A DNA stretch of 53,397 nt from Candidatus Gastranaerophilales bacterium (GTDB lineage Bacteria > Cyanobacteriota > Vampirovibrionia > Gastranaerophilales > Gastranaerophilaceae), in NCBI GenBank assembly GCA_944324475.1, contig CALUWK010000009.1, forward strand, positions 1-53,397, given 5' to 3'. Positions within the stretch are counted from its first letter, which is position 1, and every line of letters starts with the position of its first letter. Both the position numbers and the translations under genes were made by a program. Below, in pieces: positions 23,069 through 32,702 of the stretch. The notes under the pieces are model-generated. The model worked only from the letters and a program-made list of their open reading frames with translations. It was not told where the DNA came from and did not search any database.

Positions 23069-24985
23069 ATGTTGTTACAAGAATCAAAGTTGTTTACTAA
23101 AGAATATAAAACTGTAATTCAAGAGGCACTTAAGGTTTTGGGAAAGAAAAATTTAGCTTTAATTTTACATGGAGTTAGTTTTCCTTCAAAAAATAATGAA
23201 GATATAGGTTTTGGGACTTATAATTCTACTTGTGCAAAGTCTTTATTTGATTATTTAAATGGTGTTTTTAGTGCTATTCAGTTAGGACCTTGTGGTAAAA
23301 CAAAATTGTCTGATTCTTCTCCATATACTGGAACAGTTTTTTCAAAAAATCCCTTGTTTATTAATTTAAAAGAGTTAACTACGGATAAATGGGGGAATAT
23401 TTTATCTCAAAAAACTCTTGATAAGATTATTGAAATGAATCCAAATAAAAATTCAAACAGAGCAGCTTATGTTTATGCGCTCGAGAGTCTGGAGTTGTGC
23501 GCAAATGAATTTTATAAAAATTTTAAAAAGAATGCTCCAAAAGATTTGAAAAAAGAATTTGAAGTTTTTAAAGAGCAGAACGCTTTTTGGCTTGATAAAG
23601 ATTCACTATATGAAGCGTTATCCATTGAAAATAATTCTGATTACTGGCCTCAATGGAAAAGTGAATTAGATAGAACTCTTTATGGAAAGGCAGATAAGAA
23701 ACTTGCTGAAAAAAGAATAAAAGAAATTCAGAAGAGATATTTTGACACTATAGAAAAATATAAATTGGAGCAGTTTATTGTTCAAAAACAAAGTGATGAA
23801 ACTCTCGAATATACTAAAAAGTTAGGATTGAAGTTAATTGCAGACAGACAAGTTGCCTTTTCAGACAGAGATAATTGGGCTTACCAGTCTTTATTTTTGG
23901 ATGGCTGGTGTTTGGGTTGTCCTCCAGATTATTTTTCTAAAGACGGGCAAGCTTGGGGGTTTAGTGTTGTAAATCCGGAAAAATTATTTAATAAAGATGG
24001 TTCGCTTGGTGAAGCGGGTCTTTTGCTTAAAAAGTTGTATACAAAAATGTTTAAGGAAAATCCCGGAGGAGTTAGGATTGATCATACTGTCGGTTTGATA
24101 GATCCTTGGGTATATAAAAAAGGGCATCTTCCAAAGGTAGAAGAAGGCGCAGGAAGGTTGTATTCGTCTCCAACTCATCCTGAGCTTAAAAGATTTTCTA
24201 TAGCTTGTGAAGAAAATATAAATAAAACTCCTATTGAAGGTAAGTTTGCAACTCCTGATGATGAAAAATGGATAGATAATTTAACAGACGAACAAGTAAC
24301 TTTGTATGGCAGAATGATTGAAAAAATTGTTATAGCATCTGCAAAAGATGCAGGACTTGATAAAAATTCAATTATAGCTGAGGATTTAGGTACATTAACT
24401 TATCCTGTTGTTCAGGTTATGAAAAAGTACGGTTTACAAGGAATGAAACTTGTTCAATTTGTTGTAACTCAGGAAGAAAATCATCCCTACAGGTGCAAAA
24501 ATATTACTCCTAATTCTTGGGTTATGGTTGGAACACATGATAATGAACCCATTAGAATGTGGGCGTCCAAGTTGGTAAATACCGAGGAAGCAAATCCGTA
24601 TATTAAGAATTTAATTGAAGATTTATGTTCGGAATTCGGAAATAAAGATGAAATTTGGCACAAGATGTATAGCGATGAAAAATTCTTTGCATTTATGAAG
24701 CTTGTTGAATGTTTTGCATCTAAAGCTGAAAATGTTCAGATTTTCTTTACAGATTTCTTTGGAATAAATGAAGTTTATAATGTCCCTGGAACTTCGGGAG
24801 ATCCAAACTGGACATTGAGATTGCCTTGTAATTTTGAAGAATTTTATAAAGAAAAATTAAAATCTAATGAAGCACTTAACTTGCCTTTGGCGATGATTTA
24901 TGCTATGAAAGCAAGAGGATGGGAGTTTTATAAAAACCATCAAGATTTATTGGAAAAATTAGAACAGCTGGTAAATGAAAAATAA
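23069..24985 (+). CDS. malQ: 4-alpha-glucanotransferase (GH77)
   Basis: A 638-residue amylomaltase/disproportionating enzyme that transfers maltodextrin units between alpha-1,4-glucans, used in glycogen or starch breakdown. Catalytic motifs are intact: GVRIDHTVGL (nucleophile Asp), IIAEDLGTLTYPV (acid/base Glu) and GTHDNEPIR (stabilising Asp). The start ATG 23069 has the excellent Shine-Dalgarno AAGGAGAG; the longer frame overlaps the sigma-factor gene. It is somewhat longer than the about 500 residues of bacterial MalQ; the extra residues are inserted between the N-terminal strands and the RIDH motif. The next gene overlaps its end by 11 bases. Confidence 0.93.
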   Translation: MLLQESKLFTKEYKTVIQEALKVLGKKNLALILHGVSFPSKNNEDIGFGTYNSTCAKSLFDYLNGVFSAIQLGPCGKTKLSDSSPYTGTVFSKNPLFINLKELTTDKWGNILSQKTLDKIIEMNPNKNSNRAAYVYALESLELCANEFYKNFKKNAPKDLKKEFEVFKEQNAFWLDKDSLYEALSIENNSDYWPQWKSELDRTLYGKADKKLAEKRIKEIQKRYFDTIEKYKLEQFIVQKQSDETLEYTKKLGLKLIADRQVAFSDRDNWAYQSLFLDGWCLGCPPDYFSKDGQAWGFSVVNPEKLFNKDGSLGEAGLLLKKLYTKMFKENPGGVRIDHTVGLIDPWVYKKGHLPKVEEGAGRLYSSPTHPELKRFSIACEENINKTPIEGKFATPDDEKWIDNLTDEQVTLYGRMIEKIVIASAKDAGLDKNSIIAEDLGTLTYPVVQVMKKYGLQGMKLVQFVVTQEENHPYRCKNITPNSWVMVGTHDNEPIRMWASKLVNTEEANPYIKNLIEDLCSEFGNKDEIWHKMYSDEKFFAFMKLVECFASKAENVQIFFTDFFGINEVYNVPGTSGDPNWTLRLPCNFEEFYKEKLKSNEALNLPLAMIYAMKARGWEFYKNHQDLLEKLEQLVNEK

Positions 24986-26090
24986 ATTAATTAAAATTGT
25001 AATTACTGTTTGTCTTTTTATAGCCGGAAGTGTCGGTGTTCAAGCATTTTCTTTCAGAAATATGACTTTGGATTTTGTTCAAATTTCGGACACTCATATT
25101 TCTGTTGATAGAGAAGATACTGCGTATAAAGCGCTTGGCTCCTCAAGCGCACTTTTGAAAGATGCAATAGAACAGGTAAATGAAATAAAAGGTCTTGATT
25201 TTGTTTTATTCACTGGTGATTTAGTAGATAGTGCCACAGTTGATAATTACAGGGAATATTATACTTTATTAACTAAGCTGCGTTACCCTACTTTGAATGC
25301 TTTTGGAAATCATGATCTTTCTTATGGTGGGTTGGATAAAAGTGTAGTATTGAATATAGTTCAAAAATGTAATCCTAATTATACATTTTCAGATACATTT
25401 TATGCTTTTAGTCCCAAAACTGATTATAGAATAGTTGTGCTTGACGCAACTATATCTGACAGAAATACATCAAATGGTGAGTTGTCGCAAGAGCAACTCC
25501 AATTTTTAGATAATGAATTGTCACAAAATCAAGATAAAATTGTATTAATTGCAATACATTTTCCTTCTGTTCAACCTTTTGTAGCGCAAGAACATGCTTT
25601 ATTAAATGCGGCTGAATTCAATGAAATTTTAATTAAATACAAAAATCCTATTGTAGTAGTTTCGGGTCATTATCATGCTACAAAAATAAGAAAAATAGGA
25701 AATATTGTTTTTGTTTCAACTCCTGCTTTGGTTACGTATCCTATGGCATTTCGGCACATAAAGATAGTAAATTATAAAGATAGAGTTTCATTTGATTTTG
25801 ATTTTATATCAACAAGATTAGAAGATGTAAAAGAAAAAAACAGACAAAGTGTTATATCTTATGCAACTTTAGCAGGATATGAAAAAGATAGACAAACAAA
25901 CTTCGTTTTAAAGAAAAATCATCACAAATCTGTTAGGTACAAGAGAAATAAAATAAAGAATGCTTCAAAAACTACTAAAACAAAAAAAAGAGAGATAAAA
26001 AAATTAATGCAACATAAGGAATTAAAGCAAAAAAAACAAAAAATAAAAAGAGAAAGAAAATTTAAAAAAGAAAAAATAGATCAACAGTAA
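24975..26090 (+). CDS. Secreted calcineurin-like phosphoesterase with basic tail
   Basis: A 371-residue metallophosphoesterase. A signal peptide (about 1-25, ending VQA) precedes a domain with the motifs QISDTHIS, GDLVDS, GNHDLSYG, AIHFPS and GHYHATK, which bind two metal ions. The last 60 residues are unusually basic (more than 25 Lys/Arg/His) and helical, which could bind nucleic acid, LPS or peptidoglycan, or anchor the protein at a negatively charged surface. Overlaps malQ by 11 bases and is followed by the MBL gene after 21 bases, so it is part of a string of genes from the sigma factor to dnaE. Substrate unknown. Confidence 0.87.
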   Translation: MKNKLIKIVITVCLFIAGSVGVQAFSFRNMTLDFVQISDTHISVDREDTAYKALGSSSALLKDAIEQVNEIKGLDFVLFTGDLVDSATVDNYREYYTLLTKLRYPTLNAFGNHDLSYGGLDKSVVLNIVQKCNPNYTFSDTFYAFSPKTDYRIVVLDATISDRNTSNGELSQEQLQFLDNELSQNQDKIVLIAIHFPSVQPFVAQEHALLNAAEFNEILIKYKNPIVVVSGHYHATKIRKIGNIVFVSTPALVTYPMAFRHIKIVNYKDRVSFDFDFISTRLEDVKEKNRQSVISYATLAGYEKDRQTNFVLKKNHHKSVRYKRNKIKNASKTTKTKKREIKKLMQHKELKQKKQKIKRERKFKKEKIDQQ

Positions 26091-26111
26091 ATATTGGAAA
26101 AATTAATTGCC

Positions 26112-27041
26112 ATGAAAGAGAACAGTGAAAAATTTATAGTAAAATTTAGAGGTACAAGAGGTTCATACCCAAGTCCAAAAATAAATTTTTTGGAATTTGG
26201 AGGAAATACGGCTTGCGTGGAAGTGAATTGCGGAAATCAGCTAGTAATATTAGATGGTGGAACGGGAATTATAGATGTAGGTTTGGATGTAATTAAAAAT
26301 AAGATAATTCAAAATGAAAAGACTCCTCATCAAGCAACTATTTTATTAAGTCATATTCATCAAGATCATATACAAGGTTTGCAGTTTTACAAGCCATTGT
26401 TTGAGCCTATGTCTACAATTAATCTTTTTGGTTTAAGTACAAATGATGAAGATTTAAAAGAAACTCTTAGAACTGTTTTATTTGATAAAGTCTTTCCTTT
26501 GGGAATTGATGAAATTAGAAGTAATTTCACTGTTAAAAATTTAAATGAAAATAACGTAATTATAATCTCTCAAAATGGTACTACAAAAGTATATGATGTT
26601 TTAGATTATAAAAATTTAAAGTTAAATAGTGATGATATTGTAATTACTGCCTATAAAACTCAAGCCCACCCCAAAAATGGTTGTTTGTGCATAAAAATAA
26701 AATATAAATCTAAAACCTTAATTTATGCTACTGATAAAGAAAGTTATATAGGTGCTGATAAAAAATTTATTCAATTTGCATATGGGGCAGATTGTATGAT
26801 TCATGATGCTCAGTATACTTATCAGGATTATATTAATCCAATACAGCCAAAGCAAGGATTTGGACATTCAACTTTTGAGATGGCAATAGAGAATTATAAA
26901 CTTGCAAAAGCAAAAAAACTATTCTTCTTTCATTATGATCCTGAGTATGATGATAAAAAACTTTCAATATTAGAAAAAGAATTTGCAAATAGTGAAGAAA
27001 ATATATATTTTGCAAAAGAAAATTATGAAATTGAGCTATAA
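26112..27041 (+). CDS. MBL-fold metallo-hydrolase
   Basis: A 309-residue metallo-beta-lactamase-fold enzyme. It opens KFRGTRGSYPSP and carries the metal motif SHIHQDHIQG (HxHxDH), plus later metal ligands in AHPKNG, YATDKE and FHYDPE. The combination GTRGS near the N-terminus with HxHxDH is shared by cyclic-phosphodiesterase and PhnP-like groups. No signal peptide. I chose ATG 26112; a TTG at 26094 would add six residues but has no ribosome-binding site. The substrate cannot be told. It overlaps the next gene by 17 bases. Confidence 0.85.
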   Translation: MKENSEKFIVKFRGTRGSYPSPKINFLEFGGNTACVEVNCGNQLVILDGGTGIIDVGLDVIKNKIIQNEKTPHQATILLSHIHQDHIQGLQFYKPLFEPMSTINLFGLSTNDEDLKETLRTVLFDKVFPLGIDEIRSNFTVKNLNENNVIIISQNGTTKVYDVLDYKNLKLNSDDIVITAYKTQAHPKNGCLCIKIKYKSKTLIYATDKESYIGADKKFIQFAYGADCMIHDAQYTYQDYINPIQPKQGFGHSTFEMAIENYKLAKAKKLFFFHYDPEYDDKKLSILEKEFANSEENIYFAKENYEIEL

Positions 27042-27597
27042 AATATTAATTGTTTTATTATTATTTTTATGTATGCCTTCTTTTTCAATGAATTCAAATA
27101 GAGGGCTGGATGGTTATGAATGGCAGAAAATAGATGCCAAGAAAAATGCCAGATTGCATTCAAATATGGGGAATATATATTTTGAAGAAAAACATTATTT
27201 AGGTGCTCTAAAGGAATATGAAATCGCATATAGCTTAACTCAAGATTTACCAGAAAGTGCAATATATATTTACAATATCGGCAGATGTTTTATGGTATTG
27301 GAAAGGTACGATTTAGCAAAAAAGGCATTTAGTGAGGCAATAAACATAGATTGTGTTAATATGGCATTTTATGAAGCATATTCAGATGCATGTATTAAAA
27401 CAAAAACTTACGAAACAGAACTTGAAAAAAATTTAAAAGATAAAACCAATCCCTATAATAGAATAATAGCAGGTTTAATATATTATAAAACGGATAGAAA
27501 AGTGCTTGCAAAGACGGTATTTGATGAATTTATAAATCAACACCCCAAAATGATAATAACAGAAGATGTAAAAGCTTTGTTAAAAAGGATAAAGTAA
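27025..27597 (+). CDS. Secreted TPR protein
   Basis: A 190-residue protein with a signal peptide (about 1-21, ending PSFS) followed by three to four tetratricopeptide-like helical repeats (ARLHSNMGNIYFEEKHYLGA and YNIGRCFMVLERYDLAKKA are the clearest). Such repeats bind partner proteins, here in the periplasm. ATG 27025 is chosen because it starts the signal peptide; it overlaps the MBL gene by 17 bases. No enzyme motif is present. Confidence 0.8.
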   Translation: MKLSYKILIVLLLFLCMPSFSMNSNRGLDGYEWQKIDAKKNARLHSNMGNIYFEEKHYLGALKEYEIAYSLTQDLPESAIYIYNIGRCFMVLERYDLAKKAFSEAINIDCVNMAFYEAYSDACIKTKTYETELEKNLKDKTNPYNRIIAGLIYYKTDRKVLAKTVFDEFINQHPKMIITEDVKALLKRIK

Positions 27598-27601
27598 TAT
27601 G

Positions 27602-27629
27602 CTATCATGCTTTTGAGTTATGATAGAAT
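27602..27629 (+). promoter_or_regulatory. dnaE promoter: inverted repeat overlapping an extended -10
   Basis: CTATCAT (27602-27608) and ATGATAG (27620-27626) are perfect 7-bp arms around an 11-base loop. The right arm runs into an extended -10, TG-A-TAGAAT (27621-27629), which ends six bases before the dnaE ATG. No Shine-Dalgarno is present. The repeat may be an operator at the promoter or, as RNA from the upstream operon, a hairpin. Confidence 0.5.
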
Positions 27630-27635
27630 TTAATT

Positions 27636-30600
27636 ATGAAATATGTTCCTTTACACATACATACAGAATATTCGCTATTGGACGGAGCCATAAGAATTCC
27701 TGAATTTTATAAATATGCAGCAGAAAATGATATGCCTGCAATAGCTATTACAGACCATGGGGTAATGTATGGTTGCGCTGATATGTTCATCGCAAAAAAT
27801 GAAATGTTGTCGCATATGTTAGATGAAAGTGAGCAGGAACTAAAAAAGAAAATTGAAGCCGTAAAACCAATTTTAGGATGCGAATTTTATATTTGCGACG
27901 GGGATGTATTAGAAGATAGATCAAAAAAAACAATGTATCATCTTGTTTTATTGGCAAAAAATCAAAACGGGTATCACAATTTGTGTAAATTGGATTCAAT
28001 CGCTACAACTCAAGGATATTATTATAAACCACGTATTAATCATGAACTTCTAGAAAAATATAAGGATGATTTAATTTGCCTTTCTGCTTGTATACAAGGT
28101 GAGGTTGCAAAGTTTTTTTTGGATGGCAATAAAGAAGAAGCAATAAAAAGAGCAAAATACTATAAAGAACTTTTTAAAGATGATTATTACATAGAATTAC
28201 AAGACCATGGTTTGAAAGAACAGAAAGAATCAAACCCTTTTTTAATGGAATTGGCAAAAGAATTAAACATAAAGACTGTTATAACAAATGATTCACATTA
28301 TTTGAAAGCGCAAGATGCAGCATGGCATGATACTTTATTGTGTGAACAGACAAAGTCTTCAAAATCTAATCCTGATAGATTTAAGTTTTCCGTAAATGAA
28401 TTTTATGTAAAAACTGTAGATGAATTAAGAAAAGCATTTTCTTGGATGGATGAAGATTATTTTAATGAATGTATAAATAATACTGTAGAAGTTGCTTCAA
28501 AAGTTGATTTTCAAATGGATAAATTGGAGTTTGGCAAAACAAAAGAGTATTTACCAAAATTTCCTTGTCCTGATGGATTAAGCGAAGAAGAATATTTTGA
28601 TAATTTATGTATTGAAGGCTTAAAAAAGCGCTACGGTGACCCTATTAGCGATTCGATAATGGAACGTTATGAGTATGAAAAAAGTGTAATTTTTAAAATG
28701 GGATTTCCTGCTTATTTTCTTTTAACTTGGGATTTTATAAATTGGGCAAAAGAACATCATATTCCGGTCGGTCCTGGCAGGGGTTCGGCTGCTGGTTCTA
28801 TTGTTGCTTATGCTCTTGGAATAACTGAGCTTGACCCTATATATCATAATTTGTTGTTTGAAAGATTTTTAAATCCCGAACGAATTTCCATGCCTGATAT
28901 TGATATAGATTTTTGTAAGCGCAGACGTGGGGAAGTGATTGATTATGTTTCCGATAGGTGGGGTAAAGATCATGTTTGTCAAATTATAACTTTTGGTACT
29001 TTGGCCGCTAAAGCTGCTTTGAAAGCAGTGTGTAGGGTATATGATATTCCTTTTACTCAGGCAAATTCTTGGGCAGGTATGGTTCCAAATGCTCCCGGTA
29101 CAAAGTTAAAAGAAGCTTTATTGGATGGAATGGAGTTAAAAAAACTTTGTGATGAAAATTCTCAAGTTCAAAGTTTGGTTGATGAAGCACTACACATGGA
29201 AGGGCTCAAAAATCAAGTGGGTACTCATGCTGCCGGAGTTATTATAGCACCTCGTCCAATGGACGAGATTATTCCGGTTGCTCTTTCAAAAGAAAAAGCA
29301 ACAACAACTCAATATCCGATGGCGGGTATTGAAAAACTCGGGCTTTTAAAAATGGACTTTTTAGGGCTTGAAACTTTAACGATTATCCAAGATGCACTTG
29401 ATTTGATAAAGGAAAGAACTGGAAAAGATATTGACATAAATAATATTCCGCTTGATGATAAAGCTACATTTGAAATGTTATCAAAAGGCGAAACTGATGC
29501 GGTTTTTCAACTTGAATCAGGCGGAATGAAGAAATATATTAAGCGTTTAAAACCAACAGTTTTCGAGGATTTAGGTGCTATGGTCGCTCTTTATCGTCCG
29601 GGGCCGTTGGAAGCTGGCATGGTAGAAGATTTTATAGATAGAAAACATGGTCGTCAAAAAATTGAATATGCTCATCCTTTACTAGAAGATATTTTAAAAG
29701 ATACGTATGGTACAATTCTTTATCAAGAGCAAATTATGGCAATATTTCAAACTCTAGCTGATTATTCATTAGGTGGAGCTGATATGGTTCGTCGTATGAT
29801 GGGCAAAAAGAAGCTTCAACAAATGGCTGAACAAAAATCTATTTTTGTTGAGGCAACTGCTAAAAAAGGTATGAGTTCTGAAAATGCAACTAAACTTTTT
29901 GAGCAAATTGAAAGTTTTGCAAAGTATTGTTTTAATAAAGCTCATTCTTCTGCTTATGCTTTTGTAGCATATCAAACCGCATATTTAAAAGCACATTTTC
30001 CTGTTGAATATATGTGTGCCATGTTGACGTCAGTTGCTGATAATCAGGATAAAACCCAGCAATATATTCTTCAATGTCAAGCTCAAGGGATTGAAGTTTT
30101 GGCTCCTGACATTAATAATTCAAATTCTCAATTTACTCCAGATGGTAAAAATATTCGTTTTGGTTTGGCTTCTATTAAAAATGTAGGAGAAGCTGTAATT
30201 GAGCAAATTGAAAAAGAGAGGAAAAACAAACCTTTTGAAAGTTTTTTTGATTTTTGCTCCAGAGTTGATTCAAAATGTTTAAATAAACGGACTCTCGAAA
30301 GTTTAATTAAAGCAGGTGCTTTTACAGGTATTGAAAAATCTAGAAAACAACTTTTAAATAATATGGATAATGTTGTTGATTTTGTCCATAATGCCGAAAA
30401 AACAAAAATGTCAGGTCAAGTCAGTTTATTTTCTGCTTTTGGTGGCGAACAACAAGAAGCTTTAAATATTCCTACTTTTAAGATGTCAGGAAGTAGCGAA
30501 GACGAATTTAGTGATTCTCAAATTCAAATGTTTGAAAAAGAATTAATGGGTATATATGTTACATCTCATCCATTGGCATCTATTAGGAATACTTTAAAGT

Positions 30601-31160
30601 ATATTACTACTGAAACTATAGAGGATATTATTGAAAATCCTGTGCAAGATGAGATGGTTACAATTTGCGGTTTGTTGTCTCAAATTGTTCAAAAATCTAC
30701 TAAAAAAGATCCTTCAAAGTATATAAAAACAGGACAAATTGAAGATTTAACAGGAAGGATTAGCATTGTAGCTTTTCCTAAAATTGTAGAGAATTATGGG
30801 GCATTAATTGAATCTGAACAAAAAGTTATAATTAAAGCAAAAGTTAATGTAAGAGATGAAGAAATTAATCTTGCAATTAATGAAGTTAAACCAATAGGCG
30901 AAGTTAATGTTGTTACTTTACATTTTTTAAAGGAATTTGCAGCTGAAGAAAATATTTTATTAAAAGAAGTGCTTGTAAAATATAAAGGTGAAAATCCTGT
31001 TGTGATAGATTTTGAAGCGCCTGATGAGTTTGATAATTTAAAAAGGTTTCAGTTATTAACTAGTTCACATCTTTGGATTAGCTTAAATAATTCTTTTGAA
31101 AAAGAATTAAATGCTACATTTAAGGATAAACTTGAAGTTGAAATACAATCTTTAGGTTGA
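27636..31160 (+). CDS. dnaE: DNA polymerase III alpha subunit
   Basis: A 1174-residue replicative polymerase of the DnaE1 type. The N-terminal PHP domain (PLHIHTEYSLLDGA, ITDHG) is followed by the polymerase palm and fingers with GPGRGSAAGS and the catalytic Asp pair in PDIDIDFCKRRRG. A helix-hairpin-helix region (about 830-900) and an OB-fold (about 1000-1080) complete it. Length matches the family. It has no intein and is not split, unlike many cyanobacterial dnaE genes. The start is ATG 27636 with an extended -10 exactly six bases before it. The gene ends in a nine-base convergent overlap with the zinc-ribbon gene. Confidence 0.97.
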   Translation: MKYVPLHIHTEYSLLDGAIRIPEFYKYAAENDMPAIAITDHGVMYGCADMFIAKNEMLSHMLDESEQELKKKIEAVKPILGCEFYICDGDVLEDRSKKTMYHLVLLAKNQNGYHNLCKLDSIATTQGYYYKPRINHELLEKYKDDLICLSACIQGEVAKFFLDGNKEEAIKRAKYYKELFKDDYYIELQDHGLKEQKESNPFLMELAKELNIKTVITNDSHYLKAQDAAWHDTLLCEQTKSSKSNPDRFKFSVNEFYVKTVDELRKAFSWMDEDYFNECINNTVEVASKVDFQMDKLEFGKTKEYLPKFPCPDGLSEEEYFDNLCIEGLKKRYGDPISDSIMERYEYEKSVIFKMGFPAYFLLTWDFINWAKEHHIPVGPGRGSAAGSIVAYALGITELDPIYHNLLFERFLNPERISMPDIDIDFCKRRRGEVIDYVSDRWGKDHVCQIITFGTLAAKAALKAVCRVYDIPFTQANSWAGMVPNAPGTKLKEALLDGMELKKLCDENSQVQSLVDEALHMEGLKNQVGTHAAGVIIAPRPMDEIIPVALSKEKATTTQYPMAGIEKLGLLKMDFLGLETLTIIQDALDLIKERTGKDIDINNIPLDDKATFEMLSKGETDAVFQLESGGMKKYIKRLKPTVFEDLGAMVALYRPGPLEAGMVEDFIDRKHGRQKIEYAHPLLEDILKDTYGTILYQEQIMAIFQTLADYSLGGADMVRRMMGKKKLQQMAEQKSIFVEATAKKGMSSENATKLFEQIESFAKYCFNKAHSSAYAFVAYQTAYLKAHFPVEYMCAMLTSVADNQDKTQQYILQCQAQGIEVLAPDINNSNSQFTPDGKNIRFGLASIKNVGEAVIEQIEKERKNKPFESFFDFCSRVDSKCLNKRTLESLIKAGAFTGIEKSRKQLLNNMDNVVDFVHNAEKTKMSGQVSLFSAFGGEQQEALNIPTFKMSGSSEDEFSDSQIQMFEKELMGIYVTSHPLASIRNTLKYITTETIEDIIENPVQDEMVTICGLLSQIVQKSTKKDPSKYIKTGQIEDLTGRISIVAFPKIVENYGALIESEQKVIIKAKVNVRDEEINLAINEVKPIGEVNVVTLHFLKEFAAEENILLKEVLVKYKGENPVVIDFEAPDEFDNLKRFQLLTSSHLWISLNNSFEKELNATFKDKLEVEIQSLG

Positions 31161-31535
31161 TTTTATTCCTATTTGTTCTATTTTTTCGTTTTCTTCAACC
31201 CATATTTGTGTTTCCGGGTATGCATTTTTTATTTCTTTTGCTATTTCTTTCAGATATATTGCATATTGCGCATCTATAAAACTAATTTTATCAAGTTTTT
31301 CTATATAATACTCTTTTGTGCCACAGTTTGTACAATATTTTTCTTTAGGGACAATTTCACCCCAAAAGAGTTTTGCCTCTCTTTTAACATTGCAAGACGC
31401 GCATCTTAATATATAATAATTTTTTACAAGATATTCCCCACAATCCGGACAATAACCTTCATTTGTATTGATTAATGCTTTTTTATGATTGCATTTTTTG
31501 TTGTTTTTTAACAATTTAATTAAAATATTTTTCAT
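31152..31535 (-). CDS. Small zinc-ribbon hypothetical protein
   Basis: A 127-residue protein not assignable to a named family. Four Cys pairs or half-pairs form at least two zinc ribbons: CNHK near residue 15, CPDCG (about 29-33), CASC (about 45-48) and CTNCG (about 68-72). A helical acidic tail follows. Zinc ribbons of this kind bind nucleic acid or proteins. It converges on dnaE with a nine-base overlap. Confidence 0.7.
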   Translation of the reverse strand: MKNILIKLLKNNKKCNHKKALINTNEGYCPDCGEYLVKNYYILRCASCNVKREAKLFWGEIVPKEKYCTNCGTKEYYIEKLDKISFIDAQYAIYLKEIAKEIKNAYPETQIWVEENEKIEQIGIKST

Positions 31536-31702
31536 ATTTTTTATTTAATGATGCAAACTAATTTGTCATAATCTATAAATTTTTATATTTATTAAGAAAT
31601 ATTAAGTAGAAATATTTTAAAAAATCAATTTATTTAATCAGATATACTTTATATATATGTAAGAACTATAGCAAAAATAAAATAGCAATAAGGAGAATGT
31701 CA

Positions 31703-31891
31703 ATGGCAAGAGTTCTAATTTCAATGCCCGAAAAGTTTTTATCACAAATTGATTCTGTAGCAGAAGGAGAAAACAGAACCCGAAGCGAACTTATCAGAGA
31801 AGCACTAAGAACGTACATTAATCGTTCTAAAATGAGGGAAAATACCTTGGCGACAAAGAACGCAGCAATTTTGGAAGCACTTTTGGATTAA
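31703..31891 (+). CDS. Ribbon-helix-helix (CopG/Arc-type) regulator
   Basis: A 62-residue DNA-binding protein. A short beta strand (ARVLISMPEKFLSQID) is followed by two helices (NRTRSELIREALRTYI), the classic RHH dimer fold. ATG 31703 is preferred over ATG 31697 because AAGGAG then has the right seven-base spacing. RHH proteins of this size are often antitoxins, but no toxin gene follows; a terminator lies 58 bases downstream. It is therefore probably a stand-alone transcription factor. Targets unknown. Confidence 0.85.
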   Translation: MARVLISMPEKFLSQIDSVAEGENRTRSELIREALRTYINRSKMRENTLATKNAAILEALLD

Positions 31892-31949
31892 AATTAAGAG
31901 AGAAAAGAGAGTAAAATAATACACGAAAAAGAGAGGCATCCAAATTTGA

Positions 31950-31976
31950 AAAGACCGCATATAATATGCGGTCTTT
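31950..31976. terminator. Bidirectional terminator between RHH gene and rplT
   Basis: AAAGACCGCAT / ATGCGGTCTTT, perfect 11-bp arms around five bases. It ends the RHH transcript and probably the rpmI-rplT transcript coming from the right. Confidence 0.85.
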
Positions 31977-31994
31977 GTGTATATAAAAAAATAT

Positions 31995-32345
31995 TTATTT
32001 TCCACTTTGTGCCGTTTCAACCAAAACTTTAAAAGCTTCGGGTTCATTTACTGCAAGTTCTGCTAACATTTTTCTGTTTACTTGGATATTCGCTTTTTTG
32101 AGCATATTCATGAATTTTGAATAGCTTAAACCTAACTCACGAACTGCTGCATTAATTCTGATTATCCAAAGAGCACGCATATTTCTTTTTATGTTGCGTC
32201 TGTCTCTATATTGATATTTTAATTTTTTCATTACAGCGATGTTTGCAACTTTAAATATTCTGCTTCTTGCTCCTATAAAGCCTTTAGCTAATTTTAATAT
32301 TTTCTTATGTCTTTTTCTTAAAACATTACCACGTTTGACTCTCAT
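31995..32345 (-). CDS. rplT: 50S ribosomal protein L20
   Basis: A 116-residue, highly basic ribosomal protein needed early in large-subunit assembly. The family signatures [22 protein letters not shown] and [19 protein letters not shown] are intact. It follows rpmI by 10 bases. In many bacteria L20 represses its own operon by binding the leader. Confidence 0.98.
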   Translation of the reverse strand: MRVKRGNVLRKRHKKILKLAKGFIGARSRIFKVANIAVMKKLKYQYRDRRNIKRNMRALWIIRINAAVRELGLSYSKFMNMLKKANIQVNRKMLAELAVNEPEAFKVLVETAQSGK

Positions 32346-32355
32346 TGATTAGCTC

Positions 32356-32568
32356 CTATCTAGTAAATTTCTTTTTGTACGGCAACTCTTTGGAAATCAT
32401 TTTTAAATTTCCTTCAAAAACTTCAGTTGTTCCTGAAATTCTGTTCTTTCTAGCTGAGCTTTTATGAGCTAATAAGTGTCCTTTTCCGGCTTTTTGTCTT
32501 AAAATTTTGCCGGTACCAGTAATTTTGTAGCGTTTTGCCGCTGACCTGTGAGTTTTCATTTTAGGCAT
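32356..32568 (-). CDS. rpmI: 50S ribosomal protein L35
   Basis: A 70-residue basic protein; the signature [20 protein letters not shown] is intact. ATG 32568 is the true start: AAGGAG lies seven bases upstream, and the ten extra codons of the longer frame are not part of the family. infC, which heads this operon in most bacteria, is absent: the next gene upstream is rlmN, transcribed the other way. Confidence 0.97.
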   Translation of the reverse strand: MPKMKTHRSAAKRYKITGTGKILRQKAGKGHLLAHKSSARKNRISGTTEVFEGNLKMISKELPYKKKFTR

Positions 32569-32591
32569 TTTTTTCTCCTTTTTATTTCCTT

Positions 32592-32609
32592 GTGGCATAC
32601 CAAAGCCAC
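32592..32609 (-). promoter_or_regulatory. Leader hairpin of rpmI-rplT
   Basis: On the minus strand GTGGC, an eight-base loop and GCCAC form a small hairpin about 23 bases before the rpmI ATG, just upstream of its Shine-Dalgarno. It is in the right place for L20 autoregulation, but it is much shorter than known L20 leaders. Confidence 0.35.
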
Positions 32610-32687
32610 TTCGGGTAGAATCATTTTATGTTAAATATATTTAATTTTCAAGTGAAATTGAATAATTTTTAAAAAATTTTTAATTTA

Positions 32688-32696
32688 TGTTAATAT
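32688..32696 (+). promoter_or_regulatory. Extended -10 of rlmN
   Basis: TG-T-TAATAT ends six bases before the rlmN ATG; no Shine-Dalgarno and no clear -35. Predicted leaderless start. Confidence 0.45.
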
Positions 32697-32702
32697 TTTG
32701 AT

